From Betaproteobacteria bacterium HGW-Betaproteobacteria-4 (lineage in GTDB: Bacteria > Pseudomonadota > Gammaproteobacteria > Burkholderiales > Rhodocyclaceae), in NCBI GenBank assembly GCA_002840785.1, contig PHCH01000067.1, positions 1-34,270 on the forward strand: a stretch of DNA of 34,270 bases. The letters run 5' to 3'. The notes beneath the pieces were generated by a model, which was given only the letters and a program-made list of their open reading frames with translations, searched no databases and was not told the origin of the DNA. Position numbers and translations under genes: made by a program. Below, piece after piece: positions 8,027 through 15,695 of the stretch. Each line of letters begins with the position of its first letter. The stretch's first letter is position 1.

Positions 8027-9187
8027 ATGAACAACCTGCCGAACCCCGCCCCGGAGGCGCTTGCCCACAGCCAGCGTCTCCATCAGAAGCTCGTCGACGA
8101 GGTTTCCGTCGCCGGGGGCTGGCTATCCTTTGCCCGCTTCATGGATCAACTGCTCTACGCGCCGGGGCTTGGCTACTACGCTGCCGGCGCACGCAAATTC
8201 GGGGCGGCCGGCGACTTCATCACCTCGCCCGAAATGACGTCCTTGTTTGGTCAGGCATTGGCCCGCCAGGTAGCCCAGATCATGGCCGCATCGGCCTCAG
8301 TGGTGCTGGAAGTGGGGGCTGGTTCAGGGCGACTGGCGGCTGACCTGCTACTTGCTCTGGAGCAGGCCGACGCCTTGCCGGAGCGCTACTTGATTCTCGA
8401 TTTGTCGGCCGATCTGCGTCAGCGTCAGCAGGAAACCATAGCACTGGCCGTGCCGCACCTGTTGTCGCGGGTTGAATGGCTTGATCATCTGCCGGACGCA
8501 TTTTCGGGTGTCGTCGTGGCCAATGAATTGCTCGATGCCATGCCGGCTCACGTCGTGGCCTGGCGCGAGGATGGAATTTTCGAGCGCGGCGTCGTCGTCG
8601 ACGAAACCGGCGCTTTTGCCTGGAACGAGCGTCCGGCCAGCGGAGCCCTCCTCGCCGCCGCCGAGGAAATTGGCGAACAATGCAGCTTGCCGCCGGGCTT
8701 CGAAAGCGAAATCAGTCTTGCCGCCCGGGCCTGGGCGGCGGAATGGGGGCATCGCCTGCATCAGGGGGCGCTTATGCTGATCGACTATGGTTTCCCGCGT
8801 CGCGAGTTTTACCACCAGCAACGGGGACGCGGTACCTTGATGTGCCATTACCGCCACCATGCGCACCCTGACCCGTTTTATTTGCCCGGCTTGCAGGATG
8901 TTACGGTCCACGTTGATTTCACGGCAATTATTGCAGCCGCCCATGCCAGCGGGCTGGAGCTGCTCGGTTACACCAGTCAGGGGCAGTTCTTGCTCAATTG
9001 CGGCATTCTCGACTGCCTGGCGGCCATTCCGCAGGCTACGCCCGACTATATCCGGGCGGCAGGCGCCGTCGGCAAGCTGCTGATGCCGCACGAGATGGGA
9101 GAGCTGTTCAAGGTCATCGCCATCGGTCGTGGCCTGGATGAAACCCTGCTCGGTTTTGCCAGCGGCGACCAGAGCCGGCGCTTGTAG
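8027..9187 (+). CDS. SAM-dependent methyltransferase, MidA/NDUFAF7 family (COG1565)
   Basis: A 386-residue protein. The SAM-binding motif is VVLEVGAGSGRLAADLL, and the family motifs GDFITSPEMTSLFGQ, VVVANELLDAMP and GALMLIDYGFPRREFYH are all present. The mitochondrial relative NDUFAF7 methylates an arginine of a complex I subunit. The bacterial substrate is not established. The ATG at 8027 starts MNNLPNPAPEAL. An alternative GTG at 7994 would add 11 residues. No strong ribosome binding site precedes either. Transcribed divergently from the FIST gene, with about 95 bp between the favoured starts. Complete. Confidence 0.9.
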   Translation: MNNLPNPAPEALAHSQRLHQKLVDEVSVAGGWLSFARFMDQLLYAPGLGYYAAGARKFGAAGDFITSPEMTSLFGQALARQVAQIMAASASVVLEVGAGSGRLAADLLLALEQADALPERYLILDLSADLRQRQQETIALAVPHLLSRVEWLDHLPDAFSGVVVANELLDAMPAHVVAWREDGIFERGVVVDETGAFAWNERPASGALLAAAEEIGEQCSLPPGFESEISLAARAWAAEWGHRLHQGALMLIDYGFPRREFYHQQRGRGTLMCHYRHHAHPDPFYLPGLQDVTVHVDFTAIIAAAHASGLELLGYTSQGQFLLNCGILDCLAAIPQATPDYIRAAGAVGKLLMPHEMGELFKVIAIGRGLDETLLGFASGDQSRRL

Positions 9188-9190
9188 CTA

Positions 9191-10159
9191 TTAACGCTTG
9201 GCCAGCTCGCGGAAGCGGTTCGGCTGACCGAGGATGAGCCGGCCGAAATCATCGAGCAGGGCCTGGTCGATACACTGTGGCCGGACGCTGAAAAGTGCAC
9301 TGCCCAGGCGTTCAAGGTTGCGGGTTTCAAGGGCGATGACACCCTTTGAGAAATCGGCACGCCAGCGGGCGCTGACGCTGACATCGCTGCGAACCTCGAA
9401 CCCGGCACGTTCGACATAACTGCGCTCGTTTTTGAATTCCTTGCAGGTGAATGGCAGGCCGTAGTCGAAAAGCATGGCCCGGAAGCGCTCGACCGAGGGA
9501 CCGTTGCGTTCAATGTGCAGGGTTGTGCCACCGCTCAGGTGATACGAGAAGGTGACCAGCTCGACCAGTGCTCCGGCGCTTTGCGACTGGGTCCGGTAGT
9601 CGGCGAAACCTTCCTGCCAGTTCAATTGGTTTAACTCGAACTGTTCGATCAGCGGGTAATCCCGTGGAATCTCCGGCTTGATGATATTCAGTTGCTGGAC
9701 CAGTTCGTGCAGATAGAAAAAGAGGTGCTTGAGCGCCTGGTCAATGGCTTCGTTGGCCGAGCTCCGCTCGGCCAGCTCGCTGTGGATTTCCCGCTGCCGT
9801 ATTTCGGCGCGCTGGCGCAGCTGGTCGAGGAGGCTGCTGCCGGTGTCGACCTTGGCCGGCGCGACCGGCTCTGGCGGCTTGACTTCGGCGACCGGGGCGG
9901 CCGCCGGTTTGGCCGCCGGACGGACCGGCGCTATTTCGGGAAAAACCAGGGTCGGGTCGGTCATGCCGGCGCCGGAATTGGCCAGATACTCGCGCCGGGC
10001 GCGCCGCTCTGCCGCATCCAGATCAAATGCCTCGATGTCGGCAAGCAGTGACGCCTCCAGCTCTTCAATATCCTTGCCCGTGCCTGCCTTGCGCTCGCGT
10101 TTGGCACGGATGGCGTCGAGGATGACGGACAGCGGTCCCGTTTTTTCCGAATTGCTCAT
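9191..10159 (-). CDS. Conserved-looking protein of unknown function
   Basis: A 322-residue protein that I do not recognise. Residues 1-60 are charged and helical (AIRAKRERKAG, ELEASLLADIEAF, AAERRARREYL), suggesting a coiled coil. Residues about 75-110 are a Pro/Ala-rich linker. The rest is a mixed alpha/beta domain with LFFYLHELVQQLNIIKPEIP, a strand-like segment LSGGTTLHIER and KGVIALETRNLERLG. No signal peptide, membrane helix or catalytic motif is visible. The linker between two folded parts suggests a cytoplasmic adaptor or an antiactivator-like protein. Its stop lies 3 nt from that of the methyltransferase gene (convergent), and its start faces the YjfB-like motility peptide across 63 bp. 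The frame has normal codon use and is very probably a real gene. Confidence 0.75.
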   Translation of the reverse strand: MSNSEKTGPLSVILDAIRAKRERKAGTGKDIEELEASLLADIEAFDLDAAERRARREYLANSGAGMTDPTLVFPEIAPVRPAAKPAAAPVAEVKPPEPVAPAKVDTGSSLLDQLRQRAEIRQREIHSELAERSSANEAIDQALKHLFFYLHELVQQLNIIKPEIPRDYPLIEQFELNQLNWQEGFADYRTQSQSAGALVELVTFSYHLSGGTTLHIERNGPSVERFRAMLFDYGLPFTCKEFKNERSYVERAGFEVRSDVSVSARWRADFSKGVIALETRNLERLGSALFSVRPQCIDQALLDDFGRLILGQPNRFRELAKR

Positions 10160-10163
10160 TGAA

Positions 10164-10191
10164 TTGGCAAATATATCGACTACAGTAGACT
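10164..10191 (+). promoter_or_regulatory. Putative sigma-70 promoter for the YjfB-like gene
   Basis: TTGGCA (10164-10169) and TAGACT (10186-10191) are 16 bp apart and lie 31 nt upstream of the ATG. They match five of six and four of six consensus positions. The short divergent spacer supports a promoter here, but the call rests only on pattern. Confidence 0.4.
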
Positions 10192-10222
10192 AATGATGTG
10201 ACCGAATTGGAGTGAGCGCAAG

Positions 10223-10414
10223 ATGGATGTTTCTTCTTTAGGTAGTTTGAGTGCCGCCATGTCGCCTGTGGAGATCCGGGATGCCGCCAACACGATGGTT
10301 CTCAAGAAGGCGATCGACATTCAGGAGCAGAACGCGATGCAGTTGCTGGAAGCCTTGCCACAAGTGCCGAGCAACCCGCCCAATCTGGGCAACTCGGTCG
10401 ACGTCAAGGTTTGA
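10223..10414 (+). CDS. YjfB-like putative motility peptide
   Basis: A 63-residue peptide starting MDVSSLGSLSAAMSPVEIRD, with KKAIDIQEQNAMQLLEALP in the middle and a short Pro/Asn-rich tail. It matches the YjfB_motility family (putative motility proteins of about 60 residues, often in flagellated bacteria, with no proven biochemical role). It is preceded by GGAG in a TTGGAGTGAGCGCAAG leader. Its last 11 nt overlap the end of the convergent hydrolase gene. No flagellar genes are in the window, so its role cannot be taken further. Confidence 0.8.
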   Translation: MDVSSLGSLSAAMSPVEIRDAANTMVLKKAIDIQEQNAMQLLEALPQVPSNPPNLGNSVDVKV

Positions 10415-11210
10415 TTTTTTCCAGCCAGTCACGCAAGGTGGCCGCGACGAGCGGCCATTCTTTTTCGTGGGTCACGGCGTGGCCCATGTCGCGGAAAATA
10501 TGGACGTGCTCGCCGTAGGTCTGCCCGGTGGTCTGGACCAGGAAGGCGGGCACCAGTACGTCGTCTTCGGCACCGAGGATGAGCATGGGCGGACGGTGCA
10601 TGGCGTAGAGATTGGGCAGGCTGAACATCGACATGTCCCATAGCGCGCGATGCGATTCAGGCTGCATCCGGCTGAGCCAGGCGGCCAGCATGGCTTCGTC
10701 AACCTCGCCGGCGAACAGCGCTTCGCGTAGCGTGCCGGTATCGGTGTATTTGCCATCCATGATCTGGTTGATTTCCTGGAATAGCTGCGGCTTGTTGAAC
10801 ATCAGGTGAAACTGCGAGGCAATCAGGCCTTGTGGTGGCACCGAGCAGACCAGGGCAACGGCCGGCGCGGCGCGATGTTCGAGATATTTCTGGACGATGA
10901 AGCCGCCCATTGAATGACCGACCAGGACCGGCGCTTCGCCGAGCCAGTCGACGATGGTCTTGACGTCGTCGACGTAATCGCTGACCGAATGCCAATTGAT
11001 ATGCTCGCGTCCCGCGCTACCGGCGTGGCCGCGCAGGGAGAGCGCGTAGCACGGATAGCCGGCCTTGGCGAGAAAGGGCATGAAGGTTTCGGTCCACATC
11101 CAGCCGCCGGCGAAGGCGCCGTGTACGAAAAGCAGCGCGGGCTTGCCGGTCTTGCGGGAAGGCTGGCAGGAGAAGACTTCGAGGCCTTCGACGATTTGAG
11201 TTTTTAGCAT
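10404..11210 (-). CDS. Alpha/beta hydrolase
   Basis: A 268-residue protein of the alpha/beta hydrolase fold. It has the oxyanion-hole region FVHGAFAGGWMW, the nucleophile elbow VGHSMGGFIVQKYLE (Ser in GHSMGG), an acid-containing segment MLILGAEDDVLVP and a late histidine in IFRDMGHAVTHEKEW. All triad members are visible, so an active esterase or lipase-like enzyme is expected. The substrate cannot be deduced. No signal peptide is seen, so it is probably cytoplasmic. The ATG at 11210 opens MLKTQIVEGLEVFSC. The gene is convergent with the YjfB-like peptide and overlaps it by 11 nt. The DUF2905 gene is transcribed divergently from a 60-bp gap. Confidence 0.9.
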   Translation of the reverse strand: MLKTQIVEGLEVFSCQPSRKTGKPALLFVHGAFAGGWMWTETFMPFLAKAGYPCYALSLRGHAGSAGREHINWHSVSDYVDDVKTIVDWLGEAPVLVGHSMGGFIVQKYLEHRAAPAVALVCSVPPQGLIASQFHLMFNKPQLFQEINQIMDGKYTDTGTLREALFAGEVDEAMLAAWLSRMQPESHRALWDMSMFSLPNLYAMHRPPMLILGAEDDVLVPAFLVQTTGQTYGEHVHIFRDMGHAVTHEKEWPLVAATLRDWLEKIKP

Positions 11211-11270
11211 GGGGCTCGGTTCGGGGTGAGGCGTGATTTAATGCGGCTTTCACCCTGTGGTGCAAGGCAA

Positions 11271-11468
11271 ATGCTGAAGTGGATGTTGACGCTGGTTGTG
11301 GCGATTTTTTTGCTGGGCATCATTGGCCCGCATCTGGCGCGCTTTATTCGATTCGGCAAATTGCCGGGGGATTTTGCTTTCCGTTTTCGTGGGCAAAGTT
11401 ACACATTTCCGCTCGCCAGCACGATCATCTTTTCATTGTTGCTCTGGCTGCTCTCCCGGCTCATTTAG
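11271..11468 (+). CDS. DUF2905 small membrane protein
   Basis: A 65-residue protein with two hydrophobic segments (residues about 3-22 and 45-63) flanking FIRFGKLPGDFAFRFRG, the hallmark of the DUF2905 family. The function is unknown. It is predicted as a hairpin-like inner-membrane protein. The ATG at 11271, preceded by AAGG, is chosen over an in-frame GTG at 11226 because the family consensus starts at the hydrophobic segment. Its last 36 nt overlap the 3' end of cca on the opposite strand, a tail-to-tail arrangement. Confidence 0.88.
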   Translation: MLKWMLTLVVAIFLLGIIGPHLARFIRFGKLPGDFAFRFRGQSYTFPLASTIIFSLLLWLLSRLI

Positions 11469-12671
11469 GCATTTCCGGAGCGCATTGACCCGGGCAGCGT
11501 GAATGCGCTCGGGAATCTTTGCCTTGTCGGGGCAGGCTCGGGCGATTTTTCCCGCGTCGACGGCGTTGACCGTAGCCAATGCCTGGAGCAGGTAGCGTGG
11601 GCTGTCGTAGGGGCGGTTTTCCCAGCCCAGCCGGCCGGTGTAGTCGCACAGGCAGGCGTCGAGCAACTGTTGGAAGCGTTCTGGCCGGCGCAGCGCATCG
11701 GTTTTCTCGAACAGCGTGACGATGGTGCTGGCTTTCAAGTCGGCGGCACGGTGAACGTTGCCGTGATAGCGCGCCATGAGCAGGGCGAGATCGCGGCAGT
11801 CGCCGGGCACGCGCAAGCGGGCGCACAGTTTTTCGCTGAGATGAACGCTGCGCTCTTCGTGGCCGATATGGCGCGGCAGGATGTCGGCCGGCGTCGTGCC
11901 CTTGCCGAGGTCGTGGGTCAGCGCAGCAAAGCGCACCGGCAAAGCGAACCTCCGTTTGGCCGACTGGTCGATAACCATCATGGTGTGGATGCCGGTATCG
12001 ATTTCGGGGTGGTAATCGGCCCGTTGCGCGACGCCGAACAGGACATCGAGTTCCGGCAGCAAGCGGGCCAGCGCGCCGCAGTCGCGCAAGACTTCAAACA
12101 TGCGCGACGGCTTGTCTTCCATCAGGCCGGTGGCCAGTTCCTGCCAGACGCGCTCGGCAACCAGATGATCGACTTCGCCGCTGGCTACCATGTCGCGCAT
12201 CAGCGTCAGCGTTTCCGGAGCTACCGTAAATTCGCTGAAGCGGGCGGCAAAGCGCGCGATGCGTAGGATGCGCACGGGGTCTTCGGCAAAGGCCGGGCCG
12301 ACATGCCTGAGGATTTTGGCCGATAAATCCAGTTGACCGTGGAAAGGGTCGATCAGCGTGCCATCGGCCGCCTTGGCCATGGCATTGATGGTCAGGTCGC
12401 GACGGGCGAGGTCTTCTTCGAGCGTGACGTCCGGTGCGGCGTGGAAGGCAAAGCCATGGTAGCCGTGCCCGGACTTGCGCTCGGTGCGGGCCAGCGCGTA
12501 TTCCTCCTGGGTTTGCGGGTGGAGGAAAACCGGGAAATCCTTGCCGACCGGCCGGAATCCCTGCTTCAACAGGGCTTCCGGGGTGGCACCGACGACGACG
12601 TAGTCGCGGTCGGCATTGGGCCGGCCGAGCAGTTCATCGCGGACGGCGCCGCCAACGATGAATATCTGCAC
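11433..12671 (-). CDS. cca: CCA tRNA nucleotidyltransferase, HD-containing multifunctional type
   Basis: A 412-residue protein that adds or repairs the 3' CCA end of tRNAs. The nucleotidyltransferase head has GGAVRD (7-12), the catalytic DRD (21-23) and RRDLTINAM (90-98). RNA-binding helices follow (about 120-220), and then an HD domain with THDLGKG (HD at 253-254). The HD domain gives phosphatase and phosphodiesterase activities in E. coli Cca. The length equals that of the E. coli enzyme. It is the last gene of the apparent slt-DUF1631-NDUFA9-cca operon, with 16 nt separating it from the reductase gene. Its end overlaps the DUF2905 gene by 36 nt. Confidence 0.96.
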   Translation of the reverse strand: MQIFIVGGAVRDELLGRPNADRDYVVVGATPEALLKQGFRPVGKDFPVFLHPQTQEEYALARTERKSGHGYHGFAFHAAPDVTLEEDLARRDLTINAMAKAADGTLIDPFHGQLDLSAKILRHVGPAFAEDPVRILRIARFAARFSEFTVAPETLTLMRDMVASGEVDHLVAERVWQELATGLMEDKPSRMFEVLRDCGALARLLPELDVLFGVAQRADYHPEIDTGIHTMMVIDQSAKRRFALPVRFAALTHDLGKGTTPADILPRHIGHEERSVHLSEKLCARLRVPGDCRDLALLMARYHGNVHRAADLKASTIVTLFEKTDALRRPERFQQLLDACLCDYTGRLGWENRPYDSPRYLLQALATVNAVDAGKIARACPDKAKIPERIHAARVNALRKCLNEPGEQPEQQ

Positions 12672-12687
12672 GGTCAGCGGTGCGCCC

Positions 12688-13650
12688 TCAACGACCGGCG
12701 CGATAGCGGAAGCTGTCGAGCTTGCCCTTCGGCGTGTTGAGTGCGATGTAGGTCGGCGCGATGGCTTCCAGTGCCGTCGGACGCCAGTTGGCCGGCTGCT
12801 TGCTGCCGGCTGTGGCGACGCTGTCCTTTTCCATCGAGCGCAGGTTGTCCGGCGACAGCATCGGGCTCGGGGCCAGCCACATCAGGCCGGCCTGCAGATA
12901 AGCCCAGCCTTCGGACAAGGGAACGATGGTGGCCGAACTGCCGGCCAGTTCCTTGGCGTAGTCGACCAGTTCGCGCAGCGTATAGGTCTTCGGGCCGACC
13001 AGTTCGTAGGTCTGGCCGTAGGTGGCGACATCGTTCAGGCTATCGACGAAGGCGTCGGCGACATCGGCGGCCCACACCGGCTGGAAGCGGGCGTGACCGA
13101 AACCGAGCGGGAAGAACGGGACTTTCTTCAGGATGCTGGCGAACATCGACAGGAAAGAATCGCCGAGGCCGAAAATGACCGACGGACGGAAGACGGTGAC
13201 GTCGAGTTCGCCCTGGGCGGCGAGCACGATGGCTTCGCCGTCACCCTTGGAGCGCAGGTATTCGGACGGGCCCTTGGGATCGGCGTTGAGTGCGCTCATG
13301 TGCACCAGGCGGCGGACCCCCGCAGCCTTGCAGGCGGCGACGATTTTCTTCGGCAGCTCGACGTGGGCATTGGCGAAATCGGGGCTGTAGGGCAGGACAA
13401 CGTCGCGGCTGTGCAGGACGCCGACCAGGTTGATCACGGCATCGTGGCCGCGAACCAGTTCGGCCAGCGTCTTTTCGCAGCTGATGTCAGCTTCCGGCAT
13501 GGTGACGCCCGGCTGCATGATGAGTGCCTTGGTGCGTTCGCGGCGACGTGTCGGGACCGTGACTTCGATGCCGCGCTGCGACAGACGGTTGACGATATAG
13601 GTGCCGACGAAACCGCTACCCCCCAGCAGCAAGACCTTTTTGATGTCCAT
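12688..13650 (-). CDS. NDUFA9-like NAD(P)-binding reductase (atypical SDR)
   Basis: A 320-residue extended/atypical short-chain dehydrogenase. The nucleotide-binding loop is LLLGGSGFVGTYIV near the N-terminus, followed by INLVGVLHSRDV, LVHMSALNADPKGPSEYLRSK and TVFRPSVIFGLGDSFL. The best match by pattern is the complex I NDUFA9-like group, related to mitochondrial NDUFA9 and to bacterial NmrA/ubiquinone-associated reductases. The YLRSK lysine is kept, but the usual YxxxK is partly modified. The ATG at 13650 is the clear family start. The upstream DUF1631 reading frame runs on through the first 217 nt in another phase. cca follows 16 nt downstream. Confidence 0.88.
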   Translation of the reverse strand: MDIKKVLLLGGSGFVGTYIVNRLSQRGIEVTVPTRRRERTKALIMQPGVTMPEADISCEKTLAELVRGHDAVINLVGVLHSRDVVLPYSPDFANAHVELPKKIVAACKAAGVRRLVHMSALNADPKGPSEYLRSKGDGEAIVLAAQGELDVTVFRPSVIFGLGDSFLSMFASILKKVPFFPLGFGHARFQPVWAADVADAFVDSLNDVATYGQTYELVGPKTYTLRELVDYAKELAGSSATIVPLSEGWAYLQAGLMWLAPSPMLSPDNLRSMEKDSVATAGSKQPANWRPTALEAIAPTYIALNTPKGKLDSFRYRAGR

Positions 13651-15686
13651 TTGAAACCCCGGAAACTGAATGCGTACAGCGGGCTGAGGCGCGCTTCGCC
13701 CTCGCGTAGCTGGCGCTCGAGAATGGCCGGATGGACAGCCAGCGCCAGGCCGGTCTCGGGGTTGATGAGCAGCGCCCGGCGGCTTGCCGGGCTGATGTGG
13801 CAGAGCCGGGCCATGGCCTGGCTACCGTCGGCCAGCGGGAATTCCAGCCAGTCGCCAACCTTGACAGGCAACGCACGGGACGGCGTCGGCCGATAGTCGG
13901 CAAAGTCGAGCGTCGCCAGAATCCGTTGTTCCACCTGCAACTTGCCGCTGATCGGCGTGCCGGCCGGGGTCGAAACGCCACTTGGGAAAAGGTCGGCTGC
14001 CGGGGTTTCGGGCGTCGTTGCCGGCGTGGCGCGTAGCGCCCGGGTCTGCAGCTCGAAGCAGGTATCGAGGAAGGCGGCTTCCGCTTCGGCCGACAGACCA
14101 ATGCGAGCCATCCCGGCGCGCAGGCGTTTGAGGATTTCGGGCAGCCGGCGAGCCAGCGTCTTGCGCTCGTCGGGATCGGCCTTGGGTTGAATGGTCCACA
14201 GCAGGTCATCGACGACGGCCAATCCTTCCAGCCATTCAGCGCCGTGCTCGCCCGCTTCGAGCCAGGCGGTCCGGAGCAGGCGGCTCCACGTTTGTTCGAG
14301 AAAGTCGCGAATGGCCGGTGGCGGGCTGCTCTCGATGAATTTTTCGAGCGCCTGACGGACGCGCAGGGCTGCTTCGTCGTTGCGGTCGAGTTGGTTGATC
14401 AGCGGCAGATAGGGCGTTGTCGCCGCCGCAAAGCTGGCGTTGCGTTCGGCCAGCAGGGTGTCGAGATCGCTCAGCGCGGTCTCGAAGGCGGACTTGTCGG
14501 CGCTGCTGTCACCGCGCAGCCGGGTGGCGATTTCGAACAGGCGGGCGCAGATAGGGTGACGGGCCGGAACATCGATCGGCAGGCCGAGAATGGCCTGCCC
14601 CATGCGGTCGACGACAAGGCGCGCCGGGTGTTGGGCGTCGACAAACAGCGAGCTATCCTTCATGGCGACCTTGAGCAGCGTGATCTGCAGACTCGAAATC
14701 ACTGCCTTGAGGGCATCCGGCACGGCTGGATTGGCGAAAATGGCTTCGAAGATCATGGCCAGCGTATCGATTGCCAGGCCCTCGTTGGCCGTGGTCGGAA
14801 TGCCGAGCTGGGCAGATTTGAGTACCTTGGGCGGGCTGGCGATGTCGCCATTGGGAGTGAACAGGGCGGGGATCATGCCGCCGCCCGTCTGGGTCGGCGC
14901 GAATTTTTGCTCGAAAGCACCGCGGCGATCGAGTTCGTTGAGGCGCTCGACCAGGCGTTCGAGGGTGGCCTGGTTGAGCAGCGAGGCGGCCGCGCCTCCG
15001 CCGGCCTGCACCGGCGGTATTTCGGCTGCGCCGGGCAGGCCGGCGAGCAGCCTTTGTTGCAGGGCGAGGAAAGCATTGGTCGGAGCGGCCGGTGCTTCGA
15101 CGCTGGCCGGCCCGTCCTGGGTGCCAATGATGCTGGGCGGGGCTGCGTCTACGCCCTTGCGTTCCAGGAATTCGTTGATCTCGGCGTAGAGGGCCGGCAA
15201 CCCCTCGAGCAGGCAGGCTTCGATGCGGTCGAGCAATTCGAGTTTTTTGTCGATGGTGGCGGCGCCGGCGGCATCGAACATGGTGGTCAGACCCTGGGCG
15301 ATGCCTTTCGGCCCGATCGGGTTGGCGCTTTTCGGCAGATCCGGTCGCCTGAGCAGGGTAACGAAGCGCAGATGGGTCCGCCACAGGCTGCCGCCGGTCG
15401 ACTCGAACAGGCGGGCGCTCATGTTGTCAAGGCGGATGCCGAGTTCGAGGTCTTCTTCGCCGACCAGCGTGATGCGCGAAGAGGTCAGTCCGCTGGCCTC
15501 TTCGGCGAAGGTGCCGCGCCGGTTGGTCGATGCCATTTCATCGAAATAGGCGCCGGCGCCGTTCTGGATGGCCTGGATGGCCGGGGCAGAGAGCTCGCCG
15601 CAGTCCTGCAGCAAGGCACCGAGGTGCTTGAGGAAAAGGGCCCGGGTGTCGTTCAGGAGATGGAATGAGTCGGACTGCACTGCCAT
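13434..15686 (-). CDS. DUF1631 family protein
   Basis: A 750-codon open frame whose first 675 or so residues match the DUF1631 type: a large, mostly helical protein of unknown function starting MAVQSDSFHLLNDTRALFLK. Residues around 200-300 are Ala/Pro/Gly-rich, probably a linker. The C-terminal domain includes VKVGDWLEFPLADGSQAMARL and ALLINPETGLALAVHPAILE, a small beta-barrel that resembles a PilZ-like fold. The natural end is probably near LYAFSFRGF (about 13650). Beyond it the frame reads Ser/Arg/Cys-rich sequence that is merely a shifted reading of the next gene, so the last 70 residues or so are doubtful. The gene begins 9 nt after slt on the same strand. Confidence 0.82.
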   Translation of the reverse strand: MAVQSDSFHLLNDTRALFLKHLGALLQDCGELSAPAIQAIQNGAGAYFDEMASTNRRGTFAEEASGLTSSRITLVGEEDLELGIRLDNMSARLFESTGGSLWRTHLRFVTLLRRPDLPKSANPIGPKGIAQGLTTMFDAAGAATIDKKLELLDRIEACLLEGLPALYAEINEFLERKGVDAAPPSIIGTQDGPASVEAPAAPTNAFLALQQRLLAGLPGAAEIPPVQAGGGAAASLLNQATLERLVERLNELDRRGAFEQKFAPTQTGGGMIPALFTPNGDIASPPKVLKSAQLGIPTTANEGLAIDTLAMIFEAIFANPAVPDALKAVISSLQITLLKVAMKDSSLFVDAQHPARLVVDRMGQAILGLPIDVPARHPICARLFEIATRLRGDSSADKSAFETALSDLDTLLAERNASFAAATTPYLPLINQLDRNDEAALRVRQALEKFIESSPPPAIRDFLEQTWSRLLRTAWLEAGEHGAEWLEGLAVVDDLLWTIQPKADPDERKTLARRLPEILKRLRAGMARIGLSAEAEAAFLDTCFELQTRALRATPATTPETPAADLFPSGVSTPAGTPISGKLQVEQRILATLDFADYRPTPSRALPVKVGDWLEFPLADGSQAMARLCHISPASRRALLINPETGLALAVHPAILERQLREGEARLSPLYAFSFRGFKWTSKRSCCWGVAVSSAPISSTVCRSAASKSRSRHVAANAPRHSSCSRASPCRKLTSAAKRRWPNWFAATMP

Positions 15687-15695
15687 GTCGTTTTC

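Noticed and set aside
11560..11582. GTCGACGGCGTTGACCGTAG inside cca, another repeat-like start
   Set aside because: Only part of the first block matches and the second block is missing. It lies within conserved coding sequence.
14187..15668. A 493-codon plus-strand frame opposite the DUF1631 gene
   Set aside because: It is antisense to the DUF1631 frame. Its composition is Gly/Arg/Ala-rich without motifs.
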